Below are positions 28,485 to 36,927 of a stretch of DNA of 64,000 bases, piece after piece (position 1 is the stretch's first letter; each line of letters begins with the position of its first letter). The translations under genes were made by a program, and so were the position numbers. Below the pieces are notes generated by a model, which was not told where the DNA came from, did no database searches, and saw only the letters and a program-made list of their open reading frames with translations. Source of the DNA: JABDBL01 sp963845445 (lineage in GTDB: Bacteria > Cyanobacteriota > Vampirovibrionia > Obscuribacterales > Obscuribacteraceae); the NCBI GenBank assembly GCA_963845445.1, contig CAWJSE010000002.1:2790001-2854000 (forward strand), given 5' to 3'.

Positions 28485-29744
28485 TCACAATGACGCTGTT
28501 TGCAATTTGCTTAGCGGCGCTTTACAAAATGTACGATGCTGGTAACGCCATTCCCACTCTCGTACCATCGCCAAACTGGGTTGCAATTTGAATAAAAGAC
28601 CCCCGGAGCTAGTCTGCCGTATTTGCTGAAAGCCAAATCTTTCCACCAATGTTTTGCCATCATTAGTGGCAATCTCGGCATAGATTGTATGAAGACGACC
28701 ATTAATAGCCAAGTCTAAAAGCCGTCCGATCAAATGCCAGAGCAAATCAACTGTAAACATTGTGGCATGCGTGCGCGAAGCAAAAACACATATGTGCAAA
28801 TTGTCTTGCTGAGCATAAATTTCATCAGACGGTGCTAATAAATGCTTCGGTGCTATCTCTACTTCGGTCAAATCACCAGCCAGATAATCCTGCATTGCTT
28901 GCGGCTCAAGAAACATAAGCAAATAGTAAGCCAAGAATGATTGTCCGGGCTCTTTTATACACACATAATTATTGGGATCGTGTCTGAGCCATTCTTTTAG
29001 TCGTTCTTTATTTGCATGGCTACTGGGGAAATGCTCTCTTTCAAATTCAAAAATGTCATTTATATCTTCTTCACTAATATTGGTGATTATCGGAAATTGT
29101 CCTTGGTAAGAGTTCCCAATAAAAGTGTTTGAAAGATGGTCTGACAATTTATTGATTTCGCCATTACTAGAGAAACCATTGCCATCAATCTCTTGCTCTT
29201 CGACTAACTGATTTTTCTCTGAATTGATAATAGACACAGCCATTCGTTGCAGAGTATCGGCTTCTTGGATCAAAACATCGCCTACATAAACTTTAATAGA
29301 TTGTGGCGACAATAATTGCTCATGAAGCGAAATACTAACCGGTCCACTTCTTCTTCTTCCTGTATTACTGCGCAAGAGTAATTGTCTTAAGTAAGAATTA
29401 CTCTTCTCATCAGAGCCGAACATATCGAAAAGCCACTCCGGCTGTTTATTTAGCGCATAGTCGAGAGACGAAGCTAAGCTGCCTCTTTCACCTTCCAATA
29501 ATGGTAAAAATGTTTTAGTGCCTTTTCGTTGTCGTGCCGAAGCAATAAGAAACACCACTGCCAATGCCTTTACTCCTGGTGTCCACTGAAATGTACCAGC
29601 ACCTTTATAGGCACCAGCGGTCTTTCCTCGCACAGCCATAACCTCATCAACCCCCGGGCCTTTGAACAGCGTTCTTTCCAGCTCGCACGGCTCACTTTCT
29701 GATTTTGTGAACCACAGACTTAGTTCTGTCATTACCAGCACCAC
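28485..29744 (-). CDS. Large protein with C-terminal GNAT-like domain
   Basis: 419 residues, family not recognised in full. The C-terminal third (about 250-400) looks like a GNAT fold: a substrate-side strand YVCIKEPGQSFLAYYLLMFL, a helix after FTVDLLWHLIGRLLDLAI, and the closing IATNDGKTLVERFGFQQI resembling the A-x-x-L/F-x-x-x-GF end. The canonical R-x-x-G-x-G/A loop is not seen, so acetyltransferase activity is doubtful. The N-terminal region has no recognised motif. It is the only gene between two AT-rich spacers. Confidence 0.55.
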   Translation of the reverse strand: MVLVMTELSLWFTKSESEPCELERTLFKGPGVDEVMAVRGKTAGAYKGAGTFQWTPGVKALAVVFLIASARQRKGTKTFLPLLEGERGSLASSLDYALNKQPEWLFDMFGSDEKSNSYLRQLLLRSNTGRRRSGPVSISLHEQLLSPQSIKVYVGDVLIQEADTLQRMAVSIINSEKNQLVEEQEIDGNGFSSNGEINKLSDHLSNTFIGNSYQGQFPIITNISEEDINDIFEFEREHFPSSHANKERLKEWLRHDPNNYVCIKEPGQSFLAYYLLMFLEPQAMQDYLAGDLTEVEIAPKHLLAPSDEIYAQQDNLHICVFASRTHATMFTVDLLWHLIGRLLDLAINGRLHTIYAEIATNDGKTLVERFGFQQIRQTSSGGLLFKLQPSLAMVREWEWRYQHRTFCKAPLSKLQTASL

Positions 29745-30060
29745 TTAGTGTTCTTATTACAACCTTTTAAGAATACACAGCACTGCGGGTTTAGCGAATA
29801 ATTTGCTTTCGTCCCCGCTTTAAATATTTCCCAGCAAGCGCCCGCACGAAGCCATTGTTGAATCCTTTGTGCCACATTGGCAATGCTCTTAGACCAATTA
29901 AAGTCACTCTAATCTTGAGAAAAGCCGCTGCTCTTGCCTTTGATGGCAAATTGTAGTGTATCAACAAAAATTTGTTTGAATGCTGGTACGAATTTACTGC
30001 GCTCTTCAAATAATAAGATTTGATGCTTTAATTGCCTCCTCTGTGTAGGAATGTATTGCG
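29745..30060. other. Intergenic between divergent genes
   Basis: 316 bp. Minus-strand frames at 29791-30094 contain MWHKGFNNGFVRALAGKYLK-like sequence that could be coding, but no ribosome-binding site or known family supports it. Promoters for both flanking genes are expected here; none is clear. Confidence 0.25.
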
Positions 30061-30423
30061 ATGGCAGCACGTAATTGTTTAGCAATAATGGCAAAAATAA
30101 AAGCTATTGGCTTTGACCTCAATGTCCTGGGGCCCTATACCAAAGCGCGCCCAGACTATTTTTTGTCATTACAATCATCTTTAAAAGAAAAGGGAATTCA
30201 AACCACCGCTCTTGATCCACTCCCTTCTGCTTTTAGTGATTTGGAAAAGTTCTTAGGCCTTCGTGCCAACGAAATATTGTACGTGGGGGCAAAGCATCAG
30301 GATATTGAACAGGCCCATAAAGCCGGCTTAATTTCTGTTTTGATAGATCCTGAAGGAAAGAATTTCGATTTTGGTCAAAACTTATCCGTTTCTTCAGTAG
30401 ATGAATTGCTGGACTATTTATAA
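30061..30423 (+). CDS. HAD-like protein lacking the core, possibly truncated
   Basis: 120 residues. It begins like a HAD hydrolase (KIKAIGFDLNVLG, with Asn-Val where DGT is usual). The cap and motif II are missing, and it ends with a good motif-IV-like tail (ILYVGAKHQDIEQAHKAGLISVLID, in which the usual D-D is replaced). It therefore looks like an internally deleted or degenerate HAD protein, unlikely to be a phosphatase. An alternative start is ATG 30088. Confidence 0.45.
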   Translation: MAARNCLAIMAKIKAIGFDLNVLGPYTKARPDYFLSLQSSLKEKGIQTTALDPLPSAFSDLEKFLGLRANEILYVGAKHQDIEQAHKAGLISVLIDPEGKNFDFGQNLSVSSVDELLDYL

Positions 30424-30900
30424 TTTAAAGGAGAGTGTTTATCTAAATATAAAAAGTGCATCCTAAATTTAAAGCATGCAAAACTCACGTTTGAGTATTC
30501 GCCAGATTTCAAGAGAGAATGGCTCTTTTCAAGCCATTTTTACTTGATAACCTGTTAGCGGAGCTTCGCTAAGTTTGCGCAAGCATTTTTAATGACAGTA
30601 TTTTGATTACTTGTCATTAACTTTCTTTGGCAATGCAATGACTTTTTATTCTTTACCTTTGCAGCCCACGCTATAGGTATATGCGCGCTTCATTTAGATT
30701 GATATGCATTTGCCTTGCCAAGATTTGCTGGCAATTGTTGGGTTCACTTAGCTTTATATTGTCACTCATTTCTCTACCGTAACAGGAGTAGCCTTTACCA
30801 GAACCGCGCGTGCGCAACATCAAACAATTGCACCGTCTCTGGTCGAGGCCCGTATATTCCTGGATGAGCTGACGGGTGTTCTTTGATGGAGTCTACTCCC
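30424..30900. other. Intergenic: AT-rich to GC-rich transition
   Basis: AT-rich to about 30780, then an abrupt switch to GC-rich sequence that begins island D/E. No gene is supported. Confidence 0.35.
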
Positions 30901-31518
30901 ATGTCCAATGCTACAGACGCAGTCAGCGCCTCACCGCCCCGATTCCCCAACGAGTTCAAGGAGAGCGATCTCCGCTTCGAACTCCTCAATCCGAGACTGC
31001 ACCGGGTTGATCTGCTGGCACTCGCAGGCGACTCATTCCACATTTTCGATGGCAGTCTCAGCCCGCAGGATCTCTGCGAGCGGGTGACCAACACCCACGT
31101 CACCGCCCGAGACGCCACAAACGGCAAGGCCCTCTACGGCGCCCATCTGGCCAGCTACGACACTCCCAGTCATGGCCGGATCTTCGTAGCCTGCTACTGC
31201 ATCGGCCTGGCCAACCCTTCGCAGATCGGCAAGACCAAGCTCCACGCCGTCATGGGCGACGTATTCGTGCGCAAGGGCACCGGCGCCAGAAGCGGGCTCT
31301 TCCAGTTGTTGCTCCATCGCGCCGAGAGCCAGGCTGATAAGGCCGCCCTAGTGGCAGGAGAACCGCGCCGGCTGGCACTTCTCCTTGGACAGGGTAAAGA
31401 GTCAACCGCAACCAGCCTCATGGACGATCATCAGTTCGTACTCACCGCTAGAAACGCCTTCACCGTCCACTTCGGCAGGGTCACCGTCCTCTCCAAGTCC
31501 TACGGGCGCGCGCTCTAA
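30901..31518 (+). CDS. GC-rich island protein, GNAT-like, family unknown
   Basis: 205 residues beginning MSNATDAVSASPPRFPNEF. The core GRIFVACYCIGLANPSQIGKTKLHAVMGDVFVRKGTGARSGLFQLLLHRAE looks like the central strands and alpha-3 of a GNAT fold. It is similar to GRDLVACYCLLAENP...HAYVGNLLF...LFDLFFKDLE in the gene at 33241-33897, so the two are paralogues. No canonical acetyl-CoA loop is seen. A perfect 17-bp stem-loop follows 55 bases after the stop. Function unknown. Confidence 0.6.
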   Translation: MSNATDAVSASPPRFPNEFKESDLRFELLNPRLHRVDLLALAGDSFHIFDGSLSPQDLCERVTNTHVTARDATNGKALYGAHLASYDTPSHGRIFVACYCIGLANPSQIGKTKLHAVMGDVFVRKGTGARSGLFQLLLHRAESQADKAALVAGEPRRLALLLGQGKESTATSLMDDHQFVLTARNAFTVHFGRVTVLSKSYGRAL

Positions 31519-31572
31519 AGCGCGGTCCTGATGCGCTAGATTGAATCTGCGCGTCACCACGACATGATTTCG

Positions 31573-31618
31573 TGCGGATTAGCGCGAGCTGCCTCTGCTT
31601 GGCTCGCGCTAATCCGCA
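31573..31618 (+). terminator. Perfect 17-bp stem-loop
   Basis: TGCGGATTAGCGCGAGC (31573-31589) pairs perfectly with GCTCGCGCTAATCCGCA (31602-31618) around a 12-base loop. No U-run follows. It separates the two paralogous island genes. Confidence 0.6.
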
Positions 31619-31703
31619 TCAACATTGTTCATGCTTTGCGCGCTGAACCAGCGTTCCAGTTCAGTTCGTTATCTCGGATCAGCTCCCCATTCCAGGAGAC
31701 CTA

Positions 31704-31712
31704 CGCCAATGG
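31704..31712. repeat. Left target-site duplication of the IS256 element
   Basis: CGCCAATGG, repeated exactly at 33250-33258. Confidence 0.75.
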
Positions 31713-33249
31713 GTTAGTGCATCATTATTTCTGTAAATATTAGACCTTTTTAGATCTGTCAGATTTAAGACAGAAAGAAAGAGGCCACAGATTTACCCTT
31801 CTGGTTAGTAAGACTGGAGGGATAAACCAATGACCCAATTAAAGAATAATACATTAAAGGAAGTTCTAGAAGTGCTAATTAATCAAGGACTTGATTCTTC
31901 CAACGATGCTTTAGCATTTTTAATTAATTCTGCGATGTTGCTAGAACGACAAAAGCATTTAAATGCTGAACCATATGAACGTAGAGAAGACAGGAATGGT
32001 CATGCTAATGGATTTAAATCAAAAACAGTTAAATCCAGACTCGGTGAACTAGATCTTCTTGTACCTCAAGTACGAGAAGGTGACTTCTATCCAAACTGTC
32101 TAGAAAAAGGCATGCGCTCTGAAAGAGCGCTACGACTAGCTTTAGCTGAGATGTACGTGCAAGGAGTATCAACAAGAAAAGTAACTGAGATTGTCGAAAA
32201 AATGTGTGGCTTTGATGTCAGCACATCTGAAGTAAGCCGCATGACTAAAGAACTAGACGAGTTTCTGGAAGCCTGGCGCAACCGACCTCTGGGTCTTTTT
32301 AAGTTTGTATATCTAGATGCTCGCTACGAGAAGGTAAGACATGGAGGGATTGTTAAAGATTGCGCTGTTCTAATTGCTGCTGGTGTTGATGCTGACGGCA
32401 GAAGAGAACTGTTAGGTGTTTCTGTTTCTTTATCAGAAGCAGAAGTACACTGGCGAAGCTTCTTGGGCAAGATTCATGAAAGAGGTTTACATGGTGTTGA
32501 GCTAATAATTAGCGATAGCCATGAAGGGCTAAAGGCTGCTAGGAAAGCTGTTTTTGGTGGTATGTCATGGCAACGTTGTCAATTTCATTTACAACAAAAT
32601 GCTCAGAAATATATACCGAAAAAAGATATGAAGGAACAAGTAGCAGCAGATATTAGGGCAATTTTTAATGCTCCTAAAAGAAGAAGCAGATAGATTACTT
32701 AAGCAAGCAATAAATACTTACGAGAAATCAGCACCAGCTCTGGCTAAATGGATGGAGACAGACTTGCCTGAAGGTCTAACTTTTTTCTCTTTTCCTACTT
32801 TTTGTTGGAAAAAAATCCGCACGGTTAATTTACTGGAGCGGCTCAACAGAGAAATAAATAGAAGAACAAGAGTAGCCACATTGTTCCCAAATGAAGCATC
32901 TTGCCTACGTTTGATAACAGCAGTAATAATGGAGGTGTCAGATGATTGGATAACTGAAAAGAATAGATATTTGCCAGCACCTGAATAAATAAAAGCCCGC
33001 CGCAGCCCTATGCGGCACATGCTTGAATAGCTGAAGCCAAGGGTCCCGGTGTCAAGCACTGGCGAAGCCACAGCGAAGCTGCTTGGTGCTTTACACTGGG
33101 TGGCTCAGCTAGGCTTGTCTGCCTGCATGGAAAGCAAGGCGGGCCAACCTTTTTAAAAGATCAAATACGTAAAAAACAAAAAAAGATAATACAAAATCAA
33201 AAATCAGAAGGTACTAAATCAAACATTTACAGAAAATTAGTTGCTTTAT
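31713..33249 (+). mobile_element. IS256-family insertion sequence with 9-bp target duplication
   Basis: About 1537 bp carrying one transposase gene. The direct repeat CGCCAATGG is present at 31704-31712 and 33250-33258, a 9-bp target duplication as expected for IS256 elements (8-9 bp). The ends form imperfect inverted repeats of about 26 bp sharing GCA...TTTCTGTAAAT (31728-31738 versus the complement of 33225-33235). Element DNA is AT-rich and stands out sharply from the GC-rich island on both sides. The insertion lies at the presumed start of the 33241-33897 gene. Confidence 0.8.
31830..32988 (+). pseudogene. IS256-family (Mutator-type) transposase, frameshifted
   Basis: Two frames (31830-32693 and about 32668-32988) make a full transposase of about 385 residues. 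All three DDE residues are present: D in YLDARYEKVRH, D in IISDSHEGLKAA, E in LLERLNREINRRTRV. The C-x2-H-like motif WQRCQFHLQQNA is also typical. The break is an extra A in CCTAAAAGAAGAAGC at about 32672-32677; removing it gives APKEEADRLLKQAINTY. The catalytic core spans both frames, so the element is immobile unless the frameshift is an error or is used for -1 slippage. Confidence 0.88.
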
Positions 33250-33897
33250 CGCCAATGGCCAGAACCAACCGGAAGCGACAAACCCTTTCTGTTCAGCGGC
33301 TTCGAGCGATTGACCAAGTTCATTCCCTACGAGCCCAGTACTTTCGGCGACATGGTGCGAAAGCTCGCCAAGAGAGGGTACAATCCGTCCCAAACAAGGA
33401 AGTTCAACCCCTACAATGCCGCCGACGCCATCTTCACCAGCGAGCGCCGACGGCGAAGGGACGCCCAACGCCCGGCTAGAGCCACGCGGCGAACGGGGGC
33501 CCCTGTTCATTCGGCCTTCGGAACCCGCGTGGCTGTCTTGCAGTCAGCCAATGGTGGACGCGACCTGGTGGCCTGTTATTGCCTCCTCGCCGAGAATCCA
33601 GAGGGCCCCGCGCATAGCTCCAGCCACGCTTACGTGGGCAACCTGCTCTTCGCAGCTGGCGACCCCCAAAGCGAGGCGGTACTCTTCGATCTCTTCTTCA
33701 AAGACCTCGAACACCAGGCGAAACTTTGGTCACGCGCTCTGCAAGGGCCTGCGAAGCTAGGCTTGGTCAACTCAAGTCTGTCCTTCGGGCGAAAAGTGCT
33801 CCGCCCGCGCGGATTCTTGCCTGTCCGATCGAGTACTTCCGCTGACGCATCGGACGAACCGGTTCTGTATACCCATAGCTACGACCTGGAGGGCTAA
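33241..33897 (+). CDS. GC-rich island protein, paralogue of 30901-31518, 5' end hit by IS256
   Basis: The native part reads QWPEPTGSDKPFLFSGFERL, TKFIPYEPSTFGDMVRKLAK, then GRDLVACYCLLAENP and LFDLFFKDLEHQAKL, similar to the gene before the insertion sequence. The IS256 element lies within the 5' end. Across the duplicated target the pre-insertion sequence would have been AGGAG, eight bases, ATGG, implying a normal start that is now separated from its leader. An additional one-base shift is needed to read from that ATG into this frame. GNAT-like fold suspected, function unknown. Probably not expressed from its own start now. Confidence 0.55.
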   Translation: MLYRQWPEPTGSDKPFLFSGFERLTKFIPYEPSTFGDMVRKLAKRGYNPSQTRKFNPYNAADAIFTSERRRRRDAQRPARATRRTGAPVHSAFGTRVAVLQSANGGRDLVACYCLLAENPEGPAHSSSHAYVGNLLFAAGDPQSEAVLFDLFFKDLEHQAKLWSRALQGPAKLGLVNSSLSFGRKVLRPRGFLPVRSSTSADASDEPVLYTHSYDLEG

Positions 33898-33934
33898 CAC
33901 GAAGTAGCAGAAAAAATAGCGTCACACAAATCTC

Positions 33935-33972
33935 TGGCGGTGCGGACAGTAGTAACACTCCCGCACTAGCCA
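33935..33972 (+). terminator. Structured element A (repeat of the element at 35482)
   Basis: TGGC...GCCA and TGCGG/CCGCA pair, interrupted by a GG/TA mismatch, with a further AGT/ACT at the top. It is located 38 bases after the stop of the preceding gene. A related hairpin with compensating base changes follows the gene ending at 35442. It could be a terminator, a processing site or a recombination site. Confidence 0.5.
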
Positions 33973-34050
33973 CATCGATCGACCGTCTCTCGTGCAACGC
34001 AATGTTTTTCCACTCGCGGCTGAGCTGCCGCACACACTTCCAGACTGGAC

Positions 34051-34689
34051 ATGAACATGCCCAAGATCCTCCGCGTTCTGCAAACGTTCTTCCCCGGCGC
34101 AGTCCCCCGAGAATTCGACAACCAACAGGGGATCGAGACGGTGACCTTCGGGTTCGCGCCCGACAATCGCGCCACCGGACTGCTCAACGCCAGCTTGGCA
34201 GCCCAATCGCTGCTGTGGCCGGTGGTGGCCAAAACGGACCCGACCAGGCCCGGCTTCAAATGCCAGGGCTGGGGTCCATATGTGGACCCGACCGCTCCTT
34301 ACAACCCGGACTACCCGTTTCCCTACGGGCTCGGGGTTCTGCGTCAGACTGACACCGGTTACAAGCCCTCTGTCCTGGTGGTGGCCGATACCGACCCGGT
34401 CAGGCTGATCGAACCGTCCTTGCCGCGGTGGATCGAAGACCTGCTCGGCTATGCAATGGGTTTGGACGACCCAGACGAGGCCAATCCCGACCCCGGTCTG
34501 GGTCTTTTGGCCACCGACGTCAGGAAATACTTCGGTGCAGCCGGGCGAGATTGGTTCCACGTGGTGACCTCCGTCGGAGTCGGCGTCAACCTCGGTAGCA
34601 TCTTGGGCTGCCAGACAGACGTGAAAGCGTCTGACTTGCAGTACGGCCTGAACAGGGTGGCGGTGGTGGCCATCGAAACGATCAAGTGA
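34051..34689 (+). CDS. Hypothetical protein, GC-rich island E
   Basis: 212 residues starting MNMPKILRVLQTFFPGAVPREF. It is Pro/Asp/Gly-rich with recurrent DPTRPGF, VDPTAPYNPDYPFPYG and DDPDEANPDPG segments and a hydrophobic VSVLVVADTDPVRLI-like strand. No signal peptide, membrane segment or known catalytic motif. A long GC-rich stem-loop follows. Family unknown; likely acquired with the rest of the island. Confidence 0.55.
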   Translation: MNMPKILRVLQTFFPGAVPREFDNQQGIETVTFGFAPDNRATGLLNASLAAQSLLWPVVAKTDPTRPGFKCQGWGPYVDPTAPYNPDYPFPYGLGVLRQTDTGYKPSVLVVADTDPVRLIEPSLPRWIEDLLGYAMGLDDPDEANPDPGLGLLATDVRKYFGAAGRDWFHVVTSVGVGVNLGSILGCQTDVKASDLQYGLNRVAVVAIETIK

Positions 34690-34706
34690 GCAGATGGCTA
34701 CCAACC

Positions 34707-34746
34707 TTTTGCGGCGGCGAAGGATCTAACTTCGCCGCCTGCAAAA
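34707..34746 (+). terminator. GC-rich stem-loop
   Basis: TTTTGCGGCGGCGAAG (34707-34722) pairs with CTTCGCCGCCTGCAAAA (34730-34746), with one bulge, around a seven-base loop. No U-run lies on the plus strand, but the T-run on the opposite strand would make it a terminator there too. Confidence 0.6.
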
Positions 34747-34798
34747 ACTCGTCTGCATTTCCAACATCGCCTCTTTTTCGGAAGGGAAAAACCACTCC

Positions 34799-35442
34799 AT
34801 GAAATCTCCCGTTCTAGCGTTACAAGGACCAGATGGCGAGAACTTGGTTGCCTACCGAGTCTTTCCTGGCGACCCGGACGTCCGGTTTTTGCGTGACCGG
34901 ATCGATGGTGACTCCGAGGCCTGGCGGCAGATCCTGACGAGCAGTCTTGGGGCTCTTTGGTCAAGGATGGCGCTCCGTTCAAATTCGGCACCCCCAGGCT
35001 GCCTGAGCCGGAGCTCTATGTCCTCTACCTTAAGAATACCCATGAGCCTGTGGCTTGCGCCACACTGATGTCCCGAGACATGTCGCAGGGCCTGGACCCC
35101 AGCCTGCCCAAAAACGTTGAGAACCGTCAACCGTGGCGTTGCTGCGTCGCTGAAGATCCTAATCACCAGGGCAAGGGCTACGCTGCCATGATCGGTAACG
35201 TGGTTCTTTACCGAGCCAAGCAGCTCGGATATAAGTCTGTCTATCTCTTCATCACCATGCCAGACGGCGGGGTCCCTGCGGATCGGCACGGCCACCCATG
35301 CCTATTCGTCTGGAGCGGGCGTTACTGCGACCACATTCCCCTGAAAGACGGCAGCCCCCGGACAACGCTGGCAGACCAACTCGTACTAGCGATCACTCTG
35401 GGCGGCCTGACGACACCTGAAAACTTCAACGCCGGATTCTGA
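34799..35442 (+). pseudogene. GNAT-family acetyltransferase, frameshifted
   Basis: The first frame starts MKSPVLALQGPDGENLVAYR and covers the substrate-side strand. The second, from about 34940, reads LVKDGAPFKFGTPRLPEPEL and contains the acetyl-CoA loop DPNHQGKGYAAMIGN (Q-x-x-G-x-G/A) and LYRAKQLGYKSVYLF. Joined, they give about 214 residues. The shift lies somewhere in 34920-34960. Like its neighbours the gene is GC-rich and followed by a conserved stem-loop. Confidence 0.65.
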
Positions 35443-35481
35443 AGACAAGCCCGGCTCATAGCGACAACAAGCTTATTTCTT

Positions 35482-35520
35482 TGGCGGCGCAGGCAGTGTT
35501 GCCACTATCTGCGCTAGCCA
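35482..35520 (+). terminator. Structured element B (repeat of the element at 33935)
   Basis: TGGC...GCCA and CGCAG/CTGCG pair across the same GG/TA mismatch as in element A, with AGTG/CACT above. The two copies differ at paired positions in a compensating way (TGCGG/CCGCA versus CGCAG/CTGCG), so base pairing is being conserved. Starts 40 bases after the stop. Confidence 0.5.
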
Positions 35521-35563
35521 CTTCAATCAGCTTTTACTCTTCACTTAGGAGATAACATCTGAA

Positions 35564-35588
35564 CAAGCACGATGCTCAGCACGGATGC
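35564..35588 (+). repeat. 25-bp direct repeat, copy 1
   Basis: CAAGCACGATGCTCAGCACG... at 35564-35588 recurs at 36340-36364 with two mismatches. Both copies follow an AGGAGA ribosome-binding site. In copy 2 it encodes residues 4-10 of the 36333 gene; here the equivalent start codon is lost. Confidence 0.6.
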
Positions 35589-35634
35589 TTCTTCCATTCA
35601 TTGGTCCCCAACTTTTTCATGAAAGGGATCGACC

Positions 35635-36228
35635 TTGTGTCAGCTCGCACGTTACACCGATAGCGACCTCACCTTCATACCGCTATCCGAATTGAACTCG
35701 GTGCACACTGCGCTGGTGTTCAATTATATTCGGGAGCTCTATCCCCGCGATAACAACAAGAACCCGGTGCCCTCGGCCCTTTGGGTTTTCGAGCACGGAG
35801 TGTTTCGCTACCCCTCAACAATTTACCAACCACCGCACCAGATCTATACTGGTTGGTTGAACTTTACGAGTACCCCAGCACTCGTCGACATCGCTGGCTT
35901 AGTACCAGATGATCAGGGAGTGGCTGCCGATGAAAAGCTTGCCGAAGAGGACGAATTCTACTTCGGCTTCTTTGGTGGACACCGGGTTCATCCCGATTAT
36001 CGTGGAAGGGGCATCGGCAGCTCGATGATCAGACATCGAATCGGCAGGCTGCAAGGTCACGTCAACCAAACCCAACGTCCAGCGTCGGCCTATGCCTTTT
36101 TCGACAATCCGGTGTCCGGTCGTAATCTGGCGAAAGCCAGGTTTGAGAACCGCGGAGAACGCTTTATCAAACACGACAGAAAAATGGAGTGGGTGTACCG
36201 GCTGCTCGTGACTCCTGCCAAAGACTGA
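35635..36228 (+). CDS. GNAT-family acetyltransferase, GC-rich island E
   Basis: 197 residues. The acetyl-CoA binding signature is HRVHPDYRGRGIGSSMIRHRI (R-G-x-G-I-G), followed by FDNPVSGRNLAKARFENRG, matching the N-x-x-A-x-x-x-x-x-x-G end of GNATs. The start is TTG 35635 behind AAAGGG; no ATG is available. Upstream lies a decayed copy of the leader of the next gene (25-base repeat). Substrate unknown. Confidence 0.72.
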   Translation: MCQLARYTDSDLTFIPLSELNSVHTALVFNYIRELYPRDNNKNPVPSALWVFEHGVFRYPSTIYQPPHQIYTGWLNFTSTPALVDIAGLVPDDQGVAADEKLAEEDEFYFGFFGGHRVHPDYRGRGIGSSMIRHRIGRLQGHVNQTQRPASAYAFFDNPVSGRNLAKARFENRGERFIKHDRKMEWVYRLLVTPAKD

Positions 36229-36258
36229 TTCGGTTGGGCTTCACCGCAAAATGTCTTC

Positions 36259-36297
36259 GGCAAGCGCGGGTGAGTTTCCGCACTCCCCGCGCTTGCC
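36259..36297 (+). terminator. 12-bp GC-rich stem-loop
   Basis: GGCAAGCGCGGG (36259-36270) pairs perfectly with CCCGCGCTTGCC (36286-36297), 30 bases after the GNAT stop. No U-run follows. Confidence 0.55.
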
Positions 36298-36332
36298 GCT
36301 ACCAATCGCCTTACATCAACAAGGAGAAACTT

Positions 36333-36845
36333 ATGCAAGCAAGCACGATGCTCAATACGGATGCGCAACCACTAAGCAACGGGCATTGGAGAATAAGCTG
36401 GGCAACGATGGATCGAGTCCTTACCCTTCAAACCGTTCATGATCGATTGATCGAAAGACTCGCTGAACTGTCATTGCACTCTGCCTCTGACTCCCTTCCT
36501 TCTTTAAGCGAACGCTGGCACGATTTTATCGGGTACCGGTGGGGATTGAGCTCAGTGCTATGGACATTCTCTGCAGACTCGGCAGAATGGAGCAATCGCG
36601 AGCGCATTTTTGTTGACTTGCGGCAAAGGTTGGTGACCAAGCGGGCCGCTGTACAATCTTTTCTCTTTCACTTACCACTGGCCATACTACCTCCAATCGC
36701 TAGCCCCTATTTGAGTCCTGCGCAAAACCGTGAACGACGACAAGCATTCGCAAAGCTCAGAGATCAGACTTACTCACTGCTCCCTCGGGGCGAGTCTGCA
36801 GAGCTAAGGATAGCGGAAACACTCCTCAGATCAGCTACCACATGA
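36333..36845 (+). CDS. Hypothetical protein, GC-rich island E
   Basis: 170 residues, MQASTMLNTDAQPLSNGHWR..., with a very strong AAGGAG ribosome-binding site six to seven bases before ATG. Predicted mostly helical (VHDRLIERLAELSLHSASD, FVDLRQRLVTKRAAVQSFLF). It has no recognised motif or membrane segment. It closes the island and is followed by a proper intrinsic terminator. Confidence 0.6.
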   Translation: MQASTMLNTDAQPLSNGHWRISWATMDRVLTLQTVHDRLIERLAELSLHSASDSLPSLSERWHDFIGYRWGLSSVLWTFSADSAEWSNRERIFVDLRQRLVTKRAAVQSFLFHLPLAILPPIASPYLSPAQNRERRQAFAKLRDQTYSLLPRGESAELRIAETLLRSATT

Positions 36846-36863
36846 TCAACTACTGCCATTCGG

Positions 36864-36915
36864 GGTCGCCTGGAGCAATCTTAAAGTCTTGCATCAGGCG
36901 ACCTTTTATCTTTTT
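36864..36915 (+). terminator. Rho-independent terminator closing island E
   Basis: GGTCGCCTG (36864-36872) pairs with CAGGCGACC (36895-36903), followed by TTTTATCTTTTT. The composition returns to AT-rich directly after it. Confidence 0.8.
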
Positions 36916-36927
36916 GCCATCCTTAAT

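Noticed and set aside
29791..30094. Small minus-strand genes between 29745 and 30060
   Set aside because: Overlapping short frames without ribosome-binding sites or similarity; described only as intergenic.
33935..35520. Integron attC sites
   Set aside because: The hairpins resemble attC in being bulged, but no GTTRRRY/RYYYAAC core pairs or integrase gene could be identified, so only a structured repeat is claimed.
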